Positions 42,394 through 50,656 are shown, counted from the first letter of the stretch. The stretch is DNA of 64,000 bases from Paractinoplanes pyxinae (GCF_026626335.1 NZ_JAPNTZ010000023.1:111847-175846), one strand, 5' to 3'. Numbers and translations: made by a program. Notes: generated from the letters alone by a model not told the origin.

Positions 42394-42423
42394 TTGCCCC
42401 GCGATATTGGCGCTGACTAGGCT
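42394..42423 (+). promoter_or_regulatory. Candidate promoter before garA
   Basis: TTGCCC (42394-42399) and TAGGCT (42418-42423) with an 18-bp spacer, in the 168-bp gap between gcvH and garA. It would give an untranslated leader of about 110 nt. Support is only the box match. Confidence 0.35.
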
Positions 42424-42542
42424 CGCGGGGCACAACGTTGTTATGTCTGTGAAAAACCGATAGTCGTGCGTCCAAGCCTTCCGGCTGCGGCGGGGGAGAC
42501 CCGTGCCGCGAGGCGACGACCAACTGATCCGCGAGGTGGTCC

Positions 42543-42989
42543 ATGACGCGCCCAGACGACGAGTTCCCCCCACTCGACGTCACGTCCACGCTGAACCTCG
42601 GCGCCCTCGACGAGGTGCTCGAGGGTCCCGACACCGACGTGGTGCCGAGCCGCATGTCCGGCTCGCTCCCGCCCGGGATGGCGCTGCTGGTGGTGCGCCG
42701 GGGTCCCAACGCGGGCGCCCGCTTCCTGCTCGACCACGACGTGACGACCAGTGGACGGCACCCCGACAGTGACATCTTCCTCGACGACGTGACGGTGTCC
42801 CGCCGCCACGCCGAGTTCCACCGCGACGGCGGCACCTTCACGGTGCGCGACGTGGGCTCGCTGAACGGCACGTACGTCAACCGCGAGCGGGTCGAGGCGG
42901 CCACGCTCAGCAACGGCGACGAGGTCCAGATCGGCAAGTTCCGGCTGGTCTTCATCGCCGGCCCGCGGCCCGAGGGAGAGGGCAGCTAG
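42543..42989 (+). CDS. garA: FHA domain regulator, GarA/OdhI type
   Basis: 148 aa. C-terminal FHA domain with GRHPDSDIFL, SRRHAEFH and NGTYVN. The N-terminus has a Thr-rich segment (DVTSTLNLGALDE, residues 12-24) in the place of the phosphorylated TT motif of GarA/OdhI. In mycobacteria and corynebacteria the protein switches off 2-oxoglutarate dehydrogenase and glutamate metabolism enzymes until phosphorylated by PknB/PknG. Position directly before the FtsR-like MerR gene is the same as in those genomes. Confidence 0.9.
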   Translation: MTRPDDEFPPLDVTSTLNLGALDEVLEGPDTDVVPSRMSGSLPPGMALLVVRRGPNAGARFLLDHDVTTSGRHPDSDIFLDDVTVSRRHAEFHRDGGTFTVRDVGSLNGTYVNRERVEAATLSNGDEVQIGKFRLVFIAGPRPEGEGS

Positions 42990-42991
42990 CA

Positions 42992-43732
42992 GTGAATTCG
43001 TCGGGGGCCGCGGCGCGCGACCCGGGGGCGTCCCGCCCTCAGGGTCAGCGTGAGGCTGCGCTGATGAGCATCGGGGAGGTCCTGGCCCATCTGCGCACCG
43101 AGTTCCCCGACACCACCATCTCCAAGCTGCGCTTCCTGGAGGCGGAAGGCCTGGTCGATCCCCAGCGCACCGCCTCCGGGTACCGCAAGTACTCGTGGAA
43201 CGACATCGCCCGCCTGCGGTTCGTGCTGACCGCGCAACGCGATCAGTACCTGCCGCTGCGGGTGATCCGCGAGCAGCTGGAACAGATGGAGTCGGAGCCG
43301 GTGGCGCCCAGCCGCCCGGCTCTGGTCGCCGTGGGCGGCGAGAAGGTGGCCGATCCGTCCGACACCCGGGTCCCCCGGGAGGATGTGATGGAACGCACCG
43401 GCGCCCCGGCCGAGCTGCTCGACGAGCTCGAGCGGATGGGCCTGGTCACCGCGCGTCCCCCGGGCTGGTACGACGGCGACGCGGTGGTCATCGTCGAGGC
43501 TGTGGTCGGCCTGACGAAGTACGGACTGGAGCTGCGCCATCTGCGCGGCTTCCGGGCCGCCTCGGATCGTGAGGTCGGCCTGTTCACGCAGTTGCTGGCG
43601 CCGCTGGTGCGGCAGAGCGACCCGGCCGCGCGGGCCCGGGCCAACGAGACCGCCCGCGAACTGCAGGCGTTGTCGCAGCGTCTGCACGCCGCCCTGGTGC
43701 GGGCCGGATTGCGCGGCGAACTCGGGCGTTGA
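42992..43732 (+). CDS. ftsR: MerR family regulator, Rv1828/FtsR type
   Basis: 246 aa from GTG 42992, 2 bp after garA. The MerR helix-turn-helix (MSIGEVLAHLRTEF, then TISKLRFLEAEGLVDPQRTA, YRKYSWNDIARLRFVL) starts near residue 25. A second winged-helix-like region (VMERTGAPAELLDELERMGL) follows, as in Rv1828. The orthologue in Corynebacterium, next to odhI, activates ftsZ. No metal-binding cysteines are present. Confidence 0.85.
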   Translation: MNSSGAAARDPGASRPQGQREAALMSIGEVLAHLRTEFPDTTISKLRFLEAEGLVDPQRTASGYRKYSWNDIARLRFVLTAQRDQYLPLRVIREQLEQMESEPVAPSRPALVAVGGEKVADPSDTRVPREDVMERTGAPAELLDELERMGLVTARPPGWYDGDAVVIVEAVVGLTKYGLELRHLRGFRAASDREVGLFTQLLAPLVRQSDPAARARANETARELQALSQRLHAALVRAGLRGELGR

Positions 43733-43834
43733 GGCGCTTTTCGGGGGTATGCCGCGAGGGTTGAAGCTCTCGCCGTGCGTGTAACGTGCAGGTGAGGGTC
43801 CAAGGCGGGGCGAGTACGACACGGAGGCAGGGCT

Positions 43835-44299
43835 GTGCGCGAGCTGAGCGTGGTCGGAGTTCGGGTGGAGCTGCCCAGCAACCAGCCGATCGTCCTGCTG
43901 CGAGAGGTGGACGGCGATCGTTACCTGCCCATCTGGATCGGCGCCGTCGAGGCGACCGCCATCGCGTACGAGCAGCAGGGCGTCAAGCCGGCCCGGCCGC
44001 TGACCCACGATCTGCTGCGCGACATCCTGACGGCGCTCGAGGCGCCGCTGACCGCGGTCGAGATCACCGAGCTGAAGGACAACGTCTTCTACGCCGACCT
44101 GCTGATCGGCGAGGACGTGCGGGTCTCGGCCCGCCCGAGCGACTCGATCGCCCTGGCGTTGCGGGTGGGGGCGCCGATCCGGTGCGCCGAGCAGGTGCTG
44201 ACCGAGGCCGGCATCGTCATCCCCGACGAGCAGGAGGACGAGGTCGAGAAGTTCCGCGAGTTCCTCGACCAGGTGCGCCCGGAAGACTTCGCCGGCTGA
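43835..44299 (+). CDS. DUF151 bifunctional nuclease family protein
   Basis: 154 aa from GTG 43835, ribosome site GGAGG. Family motifs are LLREVDGDRYLPIWIGAVEA, RPLTHDLLRDIL and ARPSDSIALALRVGAPI. Named after plant bifunctional nucleases, but bacterial members (Rv1829 is the neighbour in M. tuberculosis) have no proven activity. It sits between two MerR regulators of the conserved block. Confidence 0.92.
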   Translation: MRELSVVGVRVELPSNQPIVLLREVDGDRYLPIWIGAVEATAIAYEQQGVKPARPLTHDLLRDILTALEAPLTAVEITELKDNVFYADLLIGEDVRVSARPSDSIALALRVGAPIRCAEQVLTEAGIVIPDEQEDEVEKFREFLDQVRPEDFAG

Positions 44300-44305
44300 T
44301 CTTCG

Positions 44306-44361
44306 CTGTCGATCTTCTCGTCTGATCAGAAGCAGCCAGAAACCACCTAGTTGATCGACAG
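44306..44361. other. Inverted repeat with inner palindrome between DUF151 and MerR genes
   Basis: CTGTCGATC (44306-44314) and GATCGACAG (44353-44361) are perfect 9-bp arms. Inside lies the 10-bp palindrome TCTGATCAGA (44321-44330). There is no T-run, so it is not a standard terminator. It could be a binding site or a structured leader of the downstream MerR gene. Confidence 0.5.
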
Positions 44362-44478
44362 TTGCCTCGCTCCCGCGCGGCGTGTCGCCACGTTACTTCT
44401 CTGTTTCCGCGGGCGCTGAGATATACGCTCGTGAAGTCCAGGTGAAGCGGCGGCACCGCGCAGCGGGGAGGTGGTCGC

Positions 44479-45036
44479 GTGCACGAGCAGCCCCTTGAAC
44501 ATCAAGATGGCCCCCTCGTCGGCGAGGACGGCTCGGTCGGGTATCGCGGGGTGACGGCGTGCCAGGCGGTCGGCATCAGCTACCGCCAGCTCGACTACTG
44601 GGCCCGCACGACGCTGGTGGTGCCGAGCATCCGGGACGCGTCGGGCTCGGGCACCCAGCGGCTCTACTCGTTCCGCGACCTGGTGGTGCTCAAGGTCGTC
44701 AAGCGCCTGCTGGACGCCGGTGTGTCGCTGCAGAATATTCGCCGGGCGATCGAGACGCTGCGTTCGCGCGGGGTGGAAGACCTGGCCGGCATCACGCTGA
44801 TCTCCGACGGCACCACGGTGTACGAGTGCCGCTCGCCGGAAGAGGTCGTCGACCTGCTGCAGGGCGGCCAGGGCGTGTTCGGCATCGCCATCGGCGGCGC
44901 GTTCAAAGAGATCCAGGGTTCGCTGTCCCACCTGCCGGCCGAGCCCGCGGGTGGCCCGGTGCCGGTCGGCGCCGACCCCGAACCCGCGGCCGGCGACGAA
45001 CTCGCCGCGCGCCGCGCCCGCCGCCGCGCGGGTTGA
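44479..45036 (+). CDS. MerR family regulator, Rv1830 type
   Basis: 185 aa from GTG 44479, ribosome site GGGGAGGTGG. The MerR domain reads VGYRGVTACQAVGISYRQLD, then YWARTTLVVPSIRDASGSGT and LYSFRDLVVLKVVKRLLDAG. The C-terminal part is acidic then Arg-rich (AARRARRRAG). Last gene of the block syntenic with Rv1822-Rv1830. No cysteines for metal sensing are evident. Confidence 0.88.
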   Translation: MHEQPLEHQDGPLVGEDGSVGYRGVTACQAVGISYRQLDYWARTTLVVPSIRDASGSGTQRLYSFRDLVVLKVVKRLLDAGVSLQNIRRAIETLRSRGVEDLAGITLISDGTTVYECRSPEEVVDLLQGGQGVFGIAIGGAFKEIQGSLSHLPAEPAGGPVPVGADPEPAAGDELAARRARRRAG

Positions 45037-45053
45037 CACCCCGGCCCACGCTG

Positions 45054-45605
45054 ATGGGCATGGATGTGACGCAGCGGTCCCGGCGGCGGGGCTGGGTGAT
45101 CGTCGGCGCGCTGGTGGTGATCCTGGCGATCGTGGTGGCTTTCCGTGTGCTGCGGCAGGATCCGCCGGCTGAGCCGGCGCCGGTCGGTGAGGCCGCGGAT
45201 GTCGGTTTCGGCGAATCCAGCGGCGGCACCTACGCCCAGGAGACCAAGGATTTCGTCCTGCAGTTCGACCTGCGCAACAACGGCGGCGCCCTGGTGCATG
45301 TGCGGGCGGCCAACGCGTTCGACGACAAAGGTTTCGCGCGTCTCGCCCTGGCCGTGCTGCCCGGTTTCGCGGCCGGTTCTTCTCCCTCCTACGACGATGT
45401 GGTCGCCGGGGGAGGCAAGGTGATCCCGCTCGATCCCGGCTCGACCGCCCAGCTCACCGTGGCCGGGCGGCTCACCTGCGACCCGCTGCCGGCCTCGCGC
45501 GACGGCCTCGATGTGCGGGTCGATGACCGTACGGTGCGGGTCGCCCTGCCGCCCGTCGACGACCAGCCCTGGTCGGTGGCGGTCGCCCGGGAGTTGTGCC
45601 CCTGA
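45054..45605 (+). CDS. Predicted secreted/membrane-anchored protein, unknown
   Basis: 183 aa from ATG 45054 (a second ATG at 45060). A basic N-terminus (TQRSRRRGW) and one hydrophobic segment (VIVGALVVILAIVVAFRVL) are followed by an extracellular beta-rich domain (KDFVLQFDLRNNGGALVHVR, ending VAVARELCP). It resembles a small Ig-like fold with two Cys (LTCDPLP and ELCP) that could form a disulfide. Family not recognised. Confidence 0.7.
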   Translation: MGMDVTQRSRRRGWVIVGALVVILAIVVAFRVLRQDPPAEPAPVGEAADVGFGESSGGTYAQETKDFVLQFDLRNNGGALVHVRAANAFDDKGFARLALAVLPGFAAGSSPSYDDVVAGGGKVIPLDPGSTAQLTVAGRLTCDPLPASRDGLDVRVDDRTVRVALPPVDDQPWSVAVARELCP

Positions 45606-45664
45606 GTTTGCTGTTACCGCAAACTTCGTAGGCGAATTTCGCGGTCGGGGCGCAGGCTGGCCGC

Positions 45665-46273
45665 ATGAGCGACGAACAAGCGTGGGACGCCCGCTACAGC
45701 GAGAACACCCGCATCTGGAGCGGGGACCCGAACGTGGTGCTGGTGCGCGAGGTGGGCGAGCTGCCGCCGGGCACGGCCCTCGATCTGGGGTGCGGTGAGG
45801 GCGGCGACGCGATCTGGCTGGCTCGCCGGGGCTGGCGGGTGACCGCGGTGGACATCTCCGGGGTGGCTCTGTCGCGGGCGCAGGAGCACGCCGACGAGGC
45901 CGGGGTCAGCGTCGACTGGCGCAAGCACGACCTGCTCACCGACTTCCCCGAGGGCCGCTACGACCTGGTCAGCGCGCAGTTCCTGCACTTCTGGGGCGAG
46001 TTCGACCGGGAGAGCATCCTGCGCCAGGCGGCGGCCGCCGTGGCGCCTGGCGGCATCCTGCTGATCGAGGGGCACATGGACACGGGACCAGTCCACCGGC
46101 CCGAGCACGAGAACGCGCCCGAGCTGCCCGGGCCGGAAACCGTGATCGAGCGTCTGCACCTCGATGACGGCTGGGAAGTGCTCGTGGCCGAGGTGCACCC
46201 GCGCGAGCACGTGATCGACGGCGTGGTCCACCAGCGCTCCGACAACACGGTCAAGATTCGCCGGCGGGCTTGA
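45665..46273 (+). CDS. Class I SAM-dependent methyltransferase
   Basis: 202 aa. SAM-binding motif I is LDLGCGEGGDA, followed by GWRVTAVDISGVALSRAQEH and the acidic post-motif. It resembles the TehB/thiopurine methyltransferase group in its early WDARYSEN start. Substrate unknown. Confidence 0.9.
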   Translation: MSDEQAWDARYSENTRIWSGDPNVVLVREVGELPPGTALDLGCGEGGDAIWLARRGWRVTAVDISGVALSRAQEHADEAGVSVDWRKHDLLTDFPEGRYDLVSAQFLHFWGEFDRESILRQAAAAVAPGGILLIEGHMDTGPVHRPEHENAPELPGPETVIERLHLDDGWEVLVAEVHPREHVIDGVVHQRSDNTVKIRRRA

Positions 46274-46306
46274 CCCTCACACAGTGTCAGCCGCCACAGT
46301 GAGGGC

Positions 46307-47083
46307 ATGACGCCATCAACCATGACCGATCTCGGACATCACGCGGGCGCGGTGGCCGGGCTGCCGGGCGACCTCGCCTCGATCGTCTCCGTCGTGCAGG
46401 GCCTGTTCATCCACGAGGCCTGGGCCGACCGGTACGGGGTGAAGGTCGACGACCCGGACACCGCGCAATTACGCCGTACGGCCGACCTGCTGGACGCCGC
46501 GGGCGTCCGGCCGCTCGGTGAGGCTCGCGACCCGGCCGATCGGGTGCCGACGATGTGCCGCAGCTTCTCGGTGGCGACCGTCGCGATGTTGCGCGCGCAT
46601 GGGATCGACGCGCGGGCCCGGGCCGGCTTCGCCACCTACTTCCTGCCCGGCTTCCACGAGGACCACTGGATCGTCGAGCTGCGCGAGGGCGACCGCTGGC
46701 GGCGGGCCGACCCGCAGATCGACGAGCTGCAACGCGAAGCCCTGAAGCTCGGCTTCGACCCGCTCGACATCCCCGACGGCGGGTTCCTGACCGGCTCCGA
46801 GGCGTGGCAGCTCATCCGGTCCGGGCAGGCCGACCCGCACAGCTTCGGCTTCAGCGGCGACCCGGACCTGCGCGGGCAGTGGTTCGTGGCCGGCTCGGTG
46901 ATCCTCGACCGGGGCGCCCTGGCCGGGGTCGAGACGCTGCCGTGGGATGTCTGGGGGCCGATGCCCGGGCCCGACGAGGAGGTCGACGTGGCCCTGTTCG
47001 ACCGGATCGCCGCTGGCGAACAGCCGGTCGACCCGCCCGTCGAAGTCGTCAACCAGCGCCGCGGGACCAGGGAGAAGCTGTAG
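46307..47083 (+). CDS. Transglutaminase-like domain protein
   Basis: 258 aa (ATG 46322 is an alternative). Papain-like transglutaminase core with a plausible triad Cys84 (VPTMCRSFSVATVAMLRAHG), His120 (FHEDHWIVEL) and Asp135 (WRRADPQID). No signal peptide. Such cytoplasmic proteins may cleave or link amides; the actual substrate is unknown. A 69-aa protein follows 11 bp later. Confidence 0.82.
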   Translation: MTPSTMTDLGHHAGAVAGLPGDLASIVSVVQGLFIHEAWADRYGVKVDDPDTAQLRRTADLLDAAGVRPLGEARDPADRVPTMCRSFSVATVAMLRAHGIDARARAGFATYFLPGFHEDHWIVELREGDRWRRADPQIDELQREALKLGFDPLDIPDGGFLTGSEAWQLIRSGQADPHSFGFSGDPDLRGQWFVAGSVILDRGALAGVETLPWDVWGPMPGPDEEVDVALFDRIAAGEQPVDPPVEVVNQRRGTREKL

Positions 47084-47094
47084 CGTCGGTAGGC

Positions 47095-47304
47095 GTGATC
47101 CCGCAGCACTTTCCGCTCTATCTGCGCGAGCTCGGCGGCAGCCCGGCCGGCGACAAGATCTGGCTGGTCGTCGGCTGGATGCCGGACAACGTCTCGGGGC
47201 TGCCCCGCCAGCCGGTGGCCCTGCTGTGCGACGGCGACGTCGAGGAACCGCGCGTCCTGGAAAAGACGACCGTCTATCGCGTGCTGGGGCCCAGCCGCCA
47301 CTGA
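47095..47304 (+). CDS. Small protein of unknown function
   Basis: 69 aa from GTG 47095 with GGTAGG upstream. The translation (PQHFPLYLRELGGSPAGDKI, then WLVVGWMPDNVSGLPRQPVA) is well-ordered, with high GC at third codon positions. Length and smooth codon use suggest a real gene. Family not recognised. Confidence 0.6.
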   Translation: MIPQHFPLYLRELGGSPAGDKIWLVVGWMPDNVSGLPRQPVALLCDGDVEEPRVLEKTTVYRVLGPSRH

Positions 47305-47380
47305 ACGTGGCCGTGACATGACCTGAGAGTGTTGTCTATGCTTCCAGATGCCTGACACCCGGGGATCTGGGGGATGTGTC

Positions 47381-47533
47381 GTGCCGCTGCCCGTGAGACC
47401 ACCCGCTCCGCCTCCGCTCGACGAGGCGCGCCGCAGCCCCATCGACCGGATCGGCCGGGCCGCCTCGGCGACCATCGTGCGCCGGATCATCGGGCTCCAG
47501 CGATCCCGGGATCTCTCGTCGCCGGGCCGGTGA
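47381..47533 (+). CDS. Short peptide preceding HEXXH enzyme, candidate RiPP precursor
   Basis: 50 aa from GTG 47381 with GGGGGA 6-7 nt upstream; ATG 47348 would give 61 aa but has no ribosome site. Sequence starts VPLPVRPPAPPPLDEARRSP and ends GLQRSRDLSSPGR. Its TGA overlaps the GTG start of the HEXXH gene (GTGA), so the two are coupled. FxsB-type hydroxylase systems act on short precursors, so a precursor role is proposed. It lacks the known FxSxx C-terminus, so this is inference from position only; it might also be an N-terminal piece of the enzyme family. Confidence 0.45.
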   Translation: MPLPVRPPAPPPLDEARRSPIDRIGRAASATIVRRIIGLQRSRDLSSPGR

Positions 47534-48633
47534 TCGCGGGCGACCTCGGCGCTCTTCCGGCCGAGGTCTTCGACGATCTGGGCCGCGGGCACGGCGACGC
47601 CGCGGCGGTCGCGTTGCTGGCGGACGCCGAACTGGCCGTCAACCGCGCGCTGGTCGGCGAGGTGGCGGGCGAGACGGCGGCCGGCGGGGCGTTGCTGGCC
47701 GGGCTGGAGCAGCGCGCGCCCGGTGTCTTCGACGAAGTCCTGCGACATCCCTTCGTACGGTCGTGGGCCGTCAGCTGCCTGGACGGCGGCGGTGGCGACT
47801 GCGATCCGGACTGGGCGGCGGCCATCGCGGCGGCGGTCGCGGTGCGGGCCGGCATCGAGGCCGAGGTGCTGGTCCGGGCCCACGGCGGGCGCATCCACCT
47901 GCCGACGGTCGGGTACTTCCCGGCGCCGGCGGCCGAGGTCACCGTGGTCGCCGGGCCGGGGTCGATCCGGCTGCGCTGGCCGGGCGGACGGGCCCAGGTG
48001 CCCGGCGCGGCCCGAGGCTGGAACGCGGCTCGGTGGGTCACCGTCGGTGGCGCCCGGATCCTGCTCGAGGACGCCGACCCCTACCGCGACCGGCTACTGC
48101 ACGCCGCCCCCGAACGCCTCGATGCGGCGGCCGCCGACGGCTGGTCGACCGTGCTGGGGCAAGCCTGGAACCGGCTCGCGGCCGACGCGCCCGGGCAACT
48201 CGAAGGCCTGCGGCAGGGGCTGCGCGCGGTGGTCCCGCTGGCGCCCGCACCGGACGGCACGCCGCGCGGCGCCACCTCGCGGCACGCGTTCGGGGCGGTC
48301 GGGCTGGCCCGGTCGGACGATCCGGCCGAGGTGGCCGTGCTGCTGGTCCGGGAGTTCCAGCACATGAAGCTGGGCGCGGTGCTCGACCTGATCGACCTGG
48401 TGCCCGACGGCGCGGTGGGCGGGCCCCGGGCGGTCGAGGAGGTGCTTCAGCGTGCCTACGCGGATCTGGCCGTGGCTGATGTCTGGCGGCGGCGGGGCCG
48501 GCCCGAGCCGTACCGCCGATGTCGCGACCGGGCGGCCGAGGCGATCAGCTTCCTGCGCTCGGGGGAGCGCCTGACCCCGGCCGGCGCCCGCTTCGTCGCC
48601 CGGATGGCCGACAGTTTGGGCGTTGACGGTTAG
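47530..48633 (+). CDS. HEXXH-motif protein, FxsB C-terminal / peptide beta-hydroxylase type, with a broken motif
   Basis: 367 aa from GTG 47530. The N-terminal LPAEVFDDLGRGHGDAAAVA, then LRHPFVRSWAVSCL, VRAGIEAEVLVRAHGGRIHL and PTVGYF match the free-standing HEXXH domain seen at the C-terminus of radical-SAM FxsB proteins and in aKG-HExxH peptide beta-hydroxylases. The motif region reads VLLVREFQHMKLGAVLDLID, so the usual HEFQH is REFQH at 274-278: the first His is Arg (CGG). The enzyme may be inactive or bind its metal differently. Coupled to a short upstream peptide. Confidence 0.72.
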   Translation: MIAGDLGALPAEVFDDLGRGHGDAAAVALLADAELAVNRALVGEVAGETAAGGALLAGLEQRAPGVFDEVLRHPFVRSWAVSCLDGGGGDCDPDWAAAIAAAVAVRAGIEAEVLVRAHGGRIHLPTVGYFPAPAAEVTVVAGPGSIRLRWPGGRAQVPGAARGWNAARWVTVGGARILLEDADPYRDRLLHAAPERLDAAAADGWSTVLGQAWNRLAADAPGQLEGLRQGLRAVVPLAPAPDGTPRGATSRHAFGAVGLARSDDPAEVAVLLVREFQHMKLGAVLDLIDLVPDGAVGGPRAVEEVLQRAYADLAVADVWRRRGRPEPYRRCRDRAAEAISFLRSGERLTPAGARFVARMADSLGVDG

Positions 48634-48651
48634 AGCTCTAACAGTTAGAGT
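48623..48651 (+). promoter_or_regulatory. Promoter with built-in MarR operator, leaderless start
   Basis: TTGACG (48623-48628) and TAGAGT (48646-48651) are 17 bp apart. The spacer begins with the perfect palindrome GTTAGAGCTCTAAC (48629-48642). The MarR ATG is 7 nt after the -10 box, so transcription should begin at its A. The final codons of the HEXXH gene overlap the -35 box. Confidence 0.7.
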
Positions 48652-48658
48652 TCTGAGT

Positions 48659-49096
48659 ATGGACGCACCCGACCTCACCACCTCGCTCCAACTGATCCGC
48701 TGGATCGGCTGGGCCCAGCGCAAAGCGGCCGAGGAATGGGTGCGTGAGCGTGAGCTCAGCTTCGAGCAGAGCTTCGTGCTCGGCTACCTGGGGCAGAACC
48801 CGGGTGCCATCCAGCGCGACATCGCGCAGATGACCCGCACCAGCGCGGCCAGCGTCTCGAGCCTTCTGCAGGGGCTCGAGCGGCGCGGTCTGGTGGAACG
48901 ACGGTCCGAGCCGGGCAACGAGCGCGTGAAGCGCGTCTTCGCGACACCGGCCGGGCAGGACCTGGTGGCCGGGTTCGACGTCGCCATGGCCGCCGCCGAC
49001 GAGACGATCCTCGCGCCGCTCGACGAGACCGAGCGCGCCACCCTCCAAGCCTTGCTTCAGAAGATCACCGCGGAGCTGCCGCAACCGACCCGCTAG
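48659..49096 (+). CDS. MarR family regulator
   Basis: 145 aa from ATG 48659. Winged helix: ELSFEQSFVLGYLGQNPGAI, QRDIAQMTRTSAASVSSLLQ, GLERRGLVERRSEP, ending in dimerising helices. It is the first gene of a MarR-MATE pair on the same strand, and its promoter contains a palindromic operator, so it likely represses itself and, by readthrough, the exporter. Inducer unknown. Confidence 0.92.
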   Translation: MDAPDLTTSLQLIRWIGWAQRKAAEEWVRERELSFEQSFVLGYLGQNPGAIQRDIAQMTRTSAASVSSLLQGLERRGLVERRSEPGNERVKRVFATPAGQDLVAGFDVAMAAADETILAPLDETERATLQALLQKITAELPQPTR

Positions 49097-49122
49097 CAGC
49101 TCACCGCACTCACCGCTGCACC

Positions 49123-49203
49123 ACGTGACGGCCGGCGCCGTCGCGCCCTCAGCCCTGCTCGAAACGTGACGGCACCCCGTCGCGCCCTTCATCGTGCCCG
49201 AAA
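49123..49203 (+). repeat. Two 41-bp imperfect tandem repeats before the MATE gene
   Basis: Both copies contain ACGTGACGGC, CCGTCGCGCCCT and a CTCGAAA/CCCGAAA end, starting at 49123 and 49164. They fill the gap between the MarR stop and the exporter ribosome site. They may be regulator sites or a local duplication. Confidence 0.5.
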
Positions 49204-49222
49204 TCTGTCGAAAGGAGCGGTC

Positions 49223-50647
49223 ATGAGCGCCGCCACCGTAGAAGCTCCCGGCTCCAACCGCTGGTATCTCTCCACCGCGCCGATCGCCCGCGCCCTCGTG
49301 CACCTGTGCGTGCCGATGGCCGCCGCGATGATCGTCGGCGCCGTCTACAACGTCATCAACGCCGGCTTCCTCGGCTCCCAGCACGACACCGCGCTGCTGG
49401 CCGCGGTCACCTTCGGCACCCCGCTGCTCGGCCTGGTCATGGCCGTCGGCGGCGTGTTCGGGGTGGGCGGCGGGGCGCTCATCTCGCGGCTGCTCGGCGC
49501 GGCCGAGCACGACCCGGCCCGGGCGGCCGAGATCAAGCAGGTGTCGTCGTTCGCCGTCTGGGGCTCGGTGATCACCGGCGCCGTCGTCGGCGGGGCCGGG
49601 TTGCTCCTGCTGCACCCGCTCGTGACGCTGCTCGGCGCCGACACCGCGGCGGTGTCGGCCACCCGCGAGTACGTCGCGGTCATGCTCGCTTTCGTGCCGG
49701 TGCTCGCCGCCGCCTTCTGCCTCGAGCAGATCGTGCGGGCCGAGGGCGCCGCCCGGCAGGCCATGAACGGGCTGATTCTCTCCACCGTGGCCAATGTCGT
49801 CTTCGACGTCGTGTTCATCCTGGTCTTCCACTGGGGTGTGGCCGGCGCCGCGCTCGGCACCGGCCTGGCCAATCTGGTCACCGTCGCCTACTTCGCGTAC
49901 TGGCTGCAGCGCAGCGAGTCGGTCAGCCTGGCGCCGCGCTGGTTCACCCTGCGGGCCGACGTGGTCAAGCCGGTCTTCGGTGTCGGCGTCGGGGAACTGC
50001 TGCAGTCCGCCTTCATGATCGTCACCGTCCTGGTGCTGAACAACCTGGCCGCCGCGTACGGTGACGGCCCGCTGGCGGCCATGGGTGTCGCGGTCCGCAT
50101 CGCCCAGGTGCCCGAGTTCCTGATCATGGGCGTGACGATGGGCGTGCTGCCGCTGCTGGCCTACTCGTACGGCAAGGGCGACCGGGCCCGCCTGAACTCG
50201 GCGCTGCGGGCGTCGGCCATCACTGTCGGCGGCGTCATGCTGGTCTTCTGCGGCTCGGTGTTCCTGTTCCGCGAGCAGGTGCTCTCGGCCTTCTCGGGTG
50301 ACCACGCGGTGCTGACCATCGGCGTCACCATCCTCGTCGCCCAACTCGTGGCCACCGTGGCCAACGGCTTCGCCGGCCTGATCACCTCGCTGTTCCAGGC
50401 GACCGGCCGGGCCAGGCCGGCGATCGTCATGTCGATGGCCCAGGGCATCCTGTTCATCCCGATCGTGCTGCTCGGCAACCACCTGTTCGGCCTGACCGGC
50501 ATCATCTGGGCCTTGACCGTCACCGAGGGCCTGGTCTTCCTGGCCGGCGTCGCCATGTGGCTGGCCGCCCGCCGCTCGATCGACCAGGGCCTGGCCGAGG
50601 GCACCCCGGAACGCGCCGAGGCGGTCCTCGAAGAGGCCGCCGCCTAG
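49223..50647 (+). CDS. MATE family efflux transporter
   Basis: 474 aa from ATG 49223 with AAAGGAG upstream. About twelve hydrophobic segments in two MatE halves (LVHLCVPMAAAMIVGAVYNV; VVKPVFGVGVGELLQSAFMI). It should export organic cations or drugs using a sodium or proton gradient. It lies 126 bp after the MarR gene on the same strand, which suggests induction by its own substrates. A link with the upstream peptide/HEXXH genes is possible but speculative. Confidence 0.92.
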   Translation: MSAATVEAPGSNRWYLSTAPIARALVHLCVPMAAAMIVGAVYNVINAGFLGSQHDTALLAAVTFGTPLLGLVMAVGGVFGVGGGALISRLLGAAEHDPARAAEIKQVSSFAVWGSVITGAVVGGAGLLLLHPLVTLLGADTAAVSATREYVAVMLAFVPVLAAAFCLEQIVRAEGAARQAMNGLILSTVANVVFDVVFILVFHWGVAGAALGTGLANLVTVAYFAYWLQRSESVSLAPRWFTLRADVVKPVFGVGVGELLQSAFMIVTVLVLNNLAAAYGDGPLAAMGVAVRIAQVPEFLIMGVTMGVLPLLAYSYGKGDRARLNSALRASAITVGGVMLVFCGSVFLFREQVLSAFSGDHAVLTIGVTILVAQLVATVANGFAGLITSLFQATGRARPAIVMSMAQGILFIPIVLLGNHLFGLTGIIWALTVTEGLVFLAGVAMWLAARRSIDQGLAEGTPERAEAVLEEAAA

Positions 50648-50656
50648 GCTTCCAGC

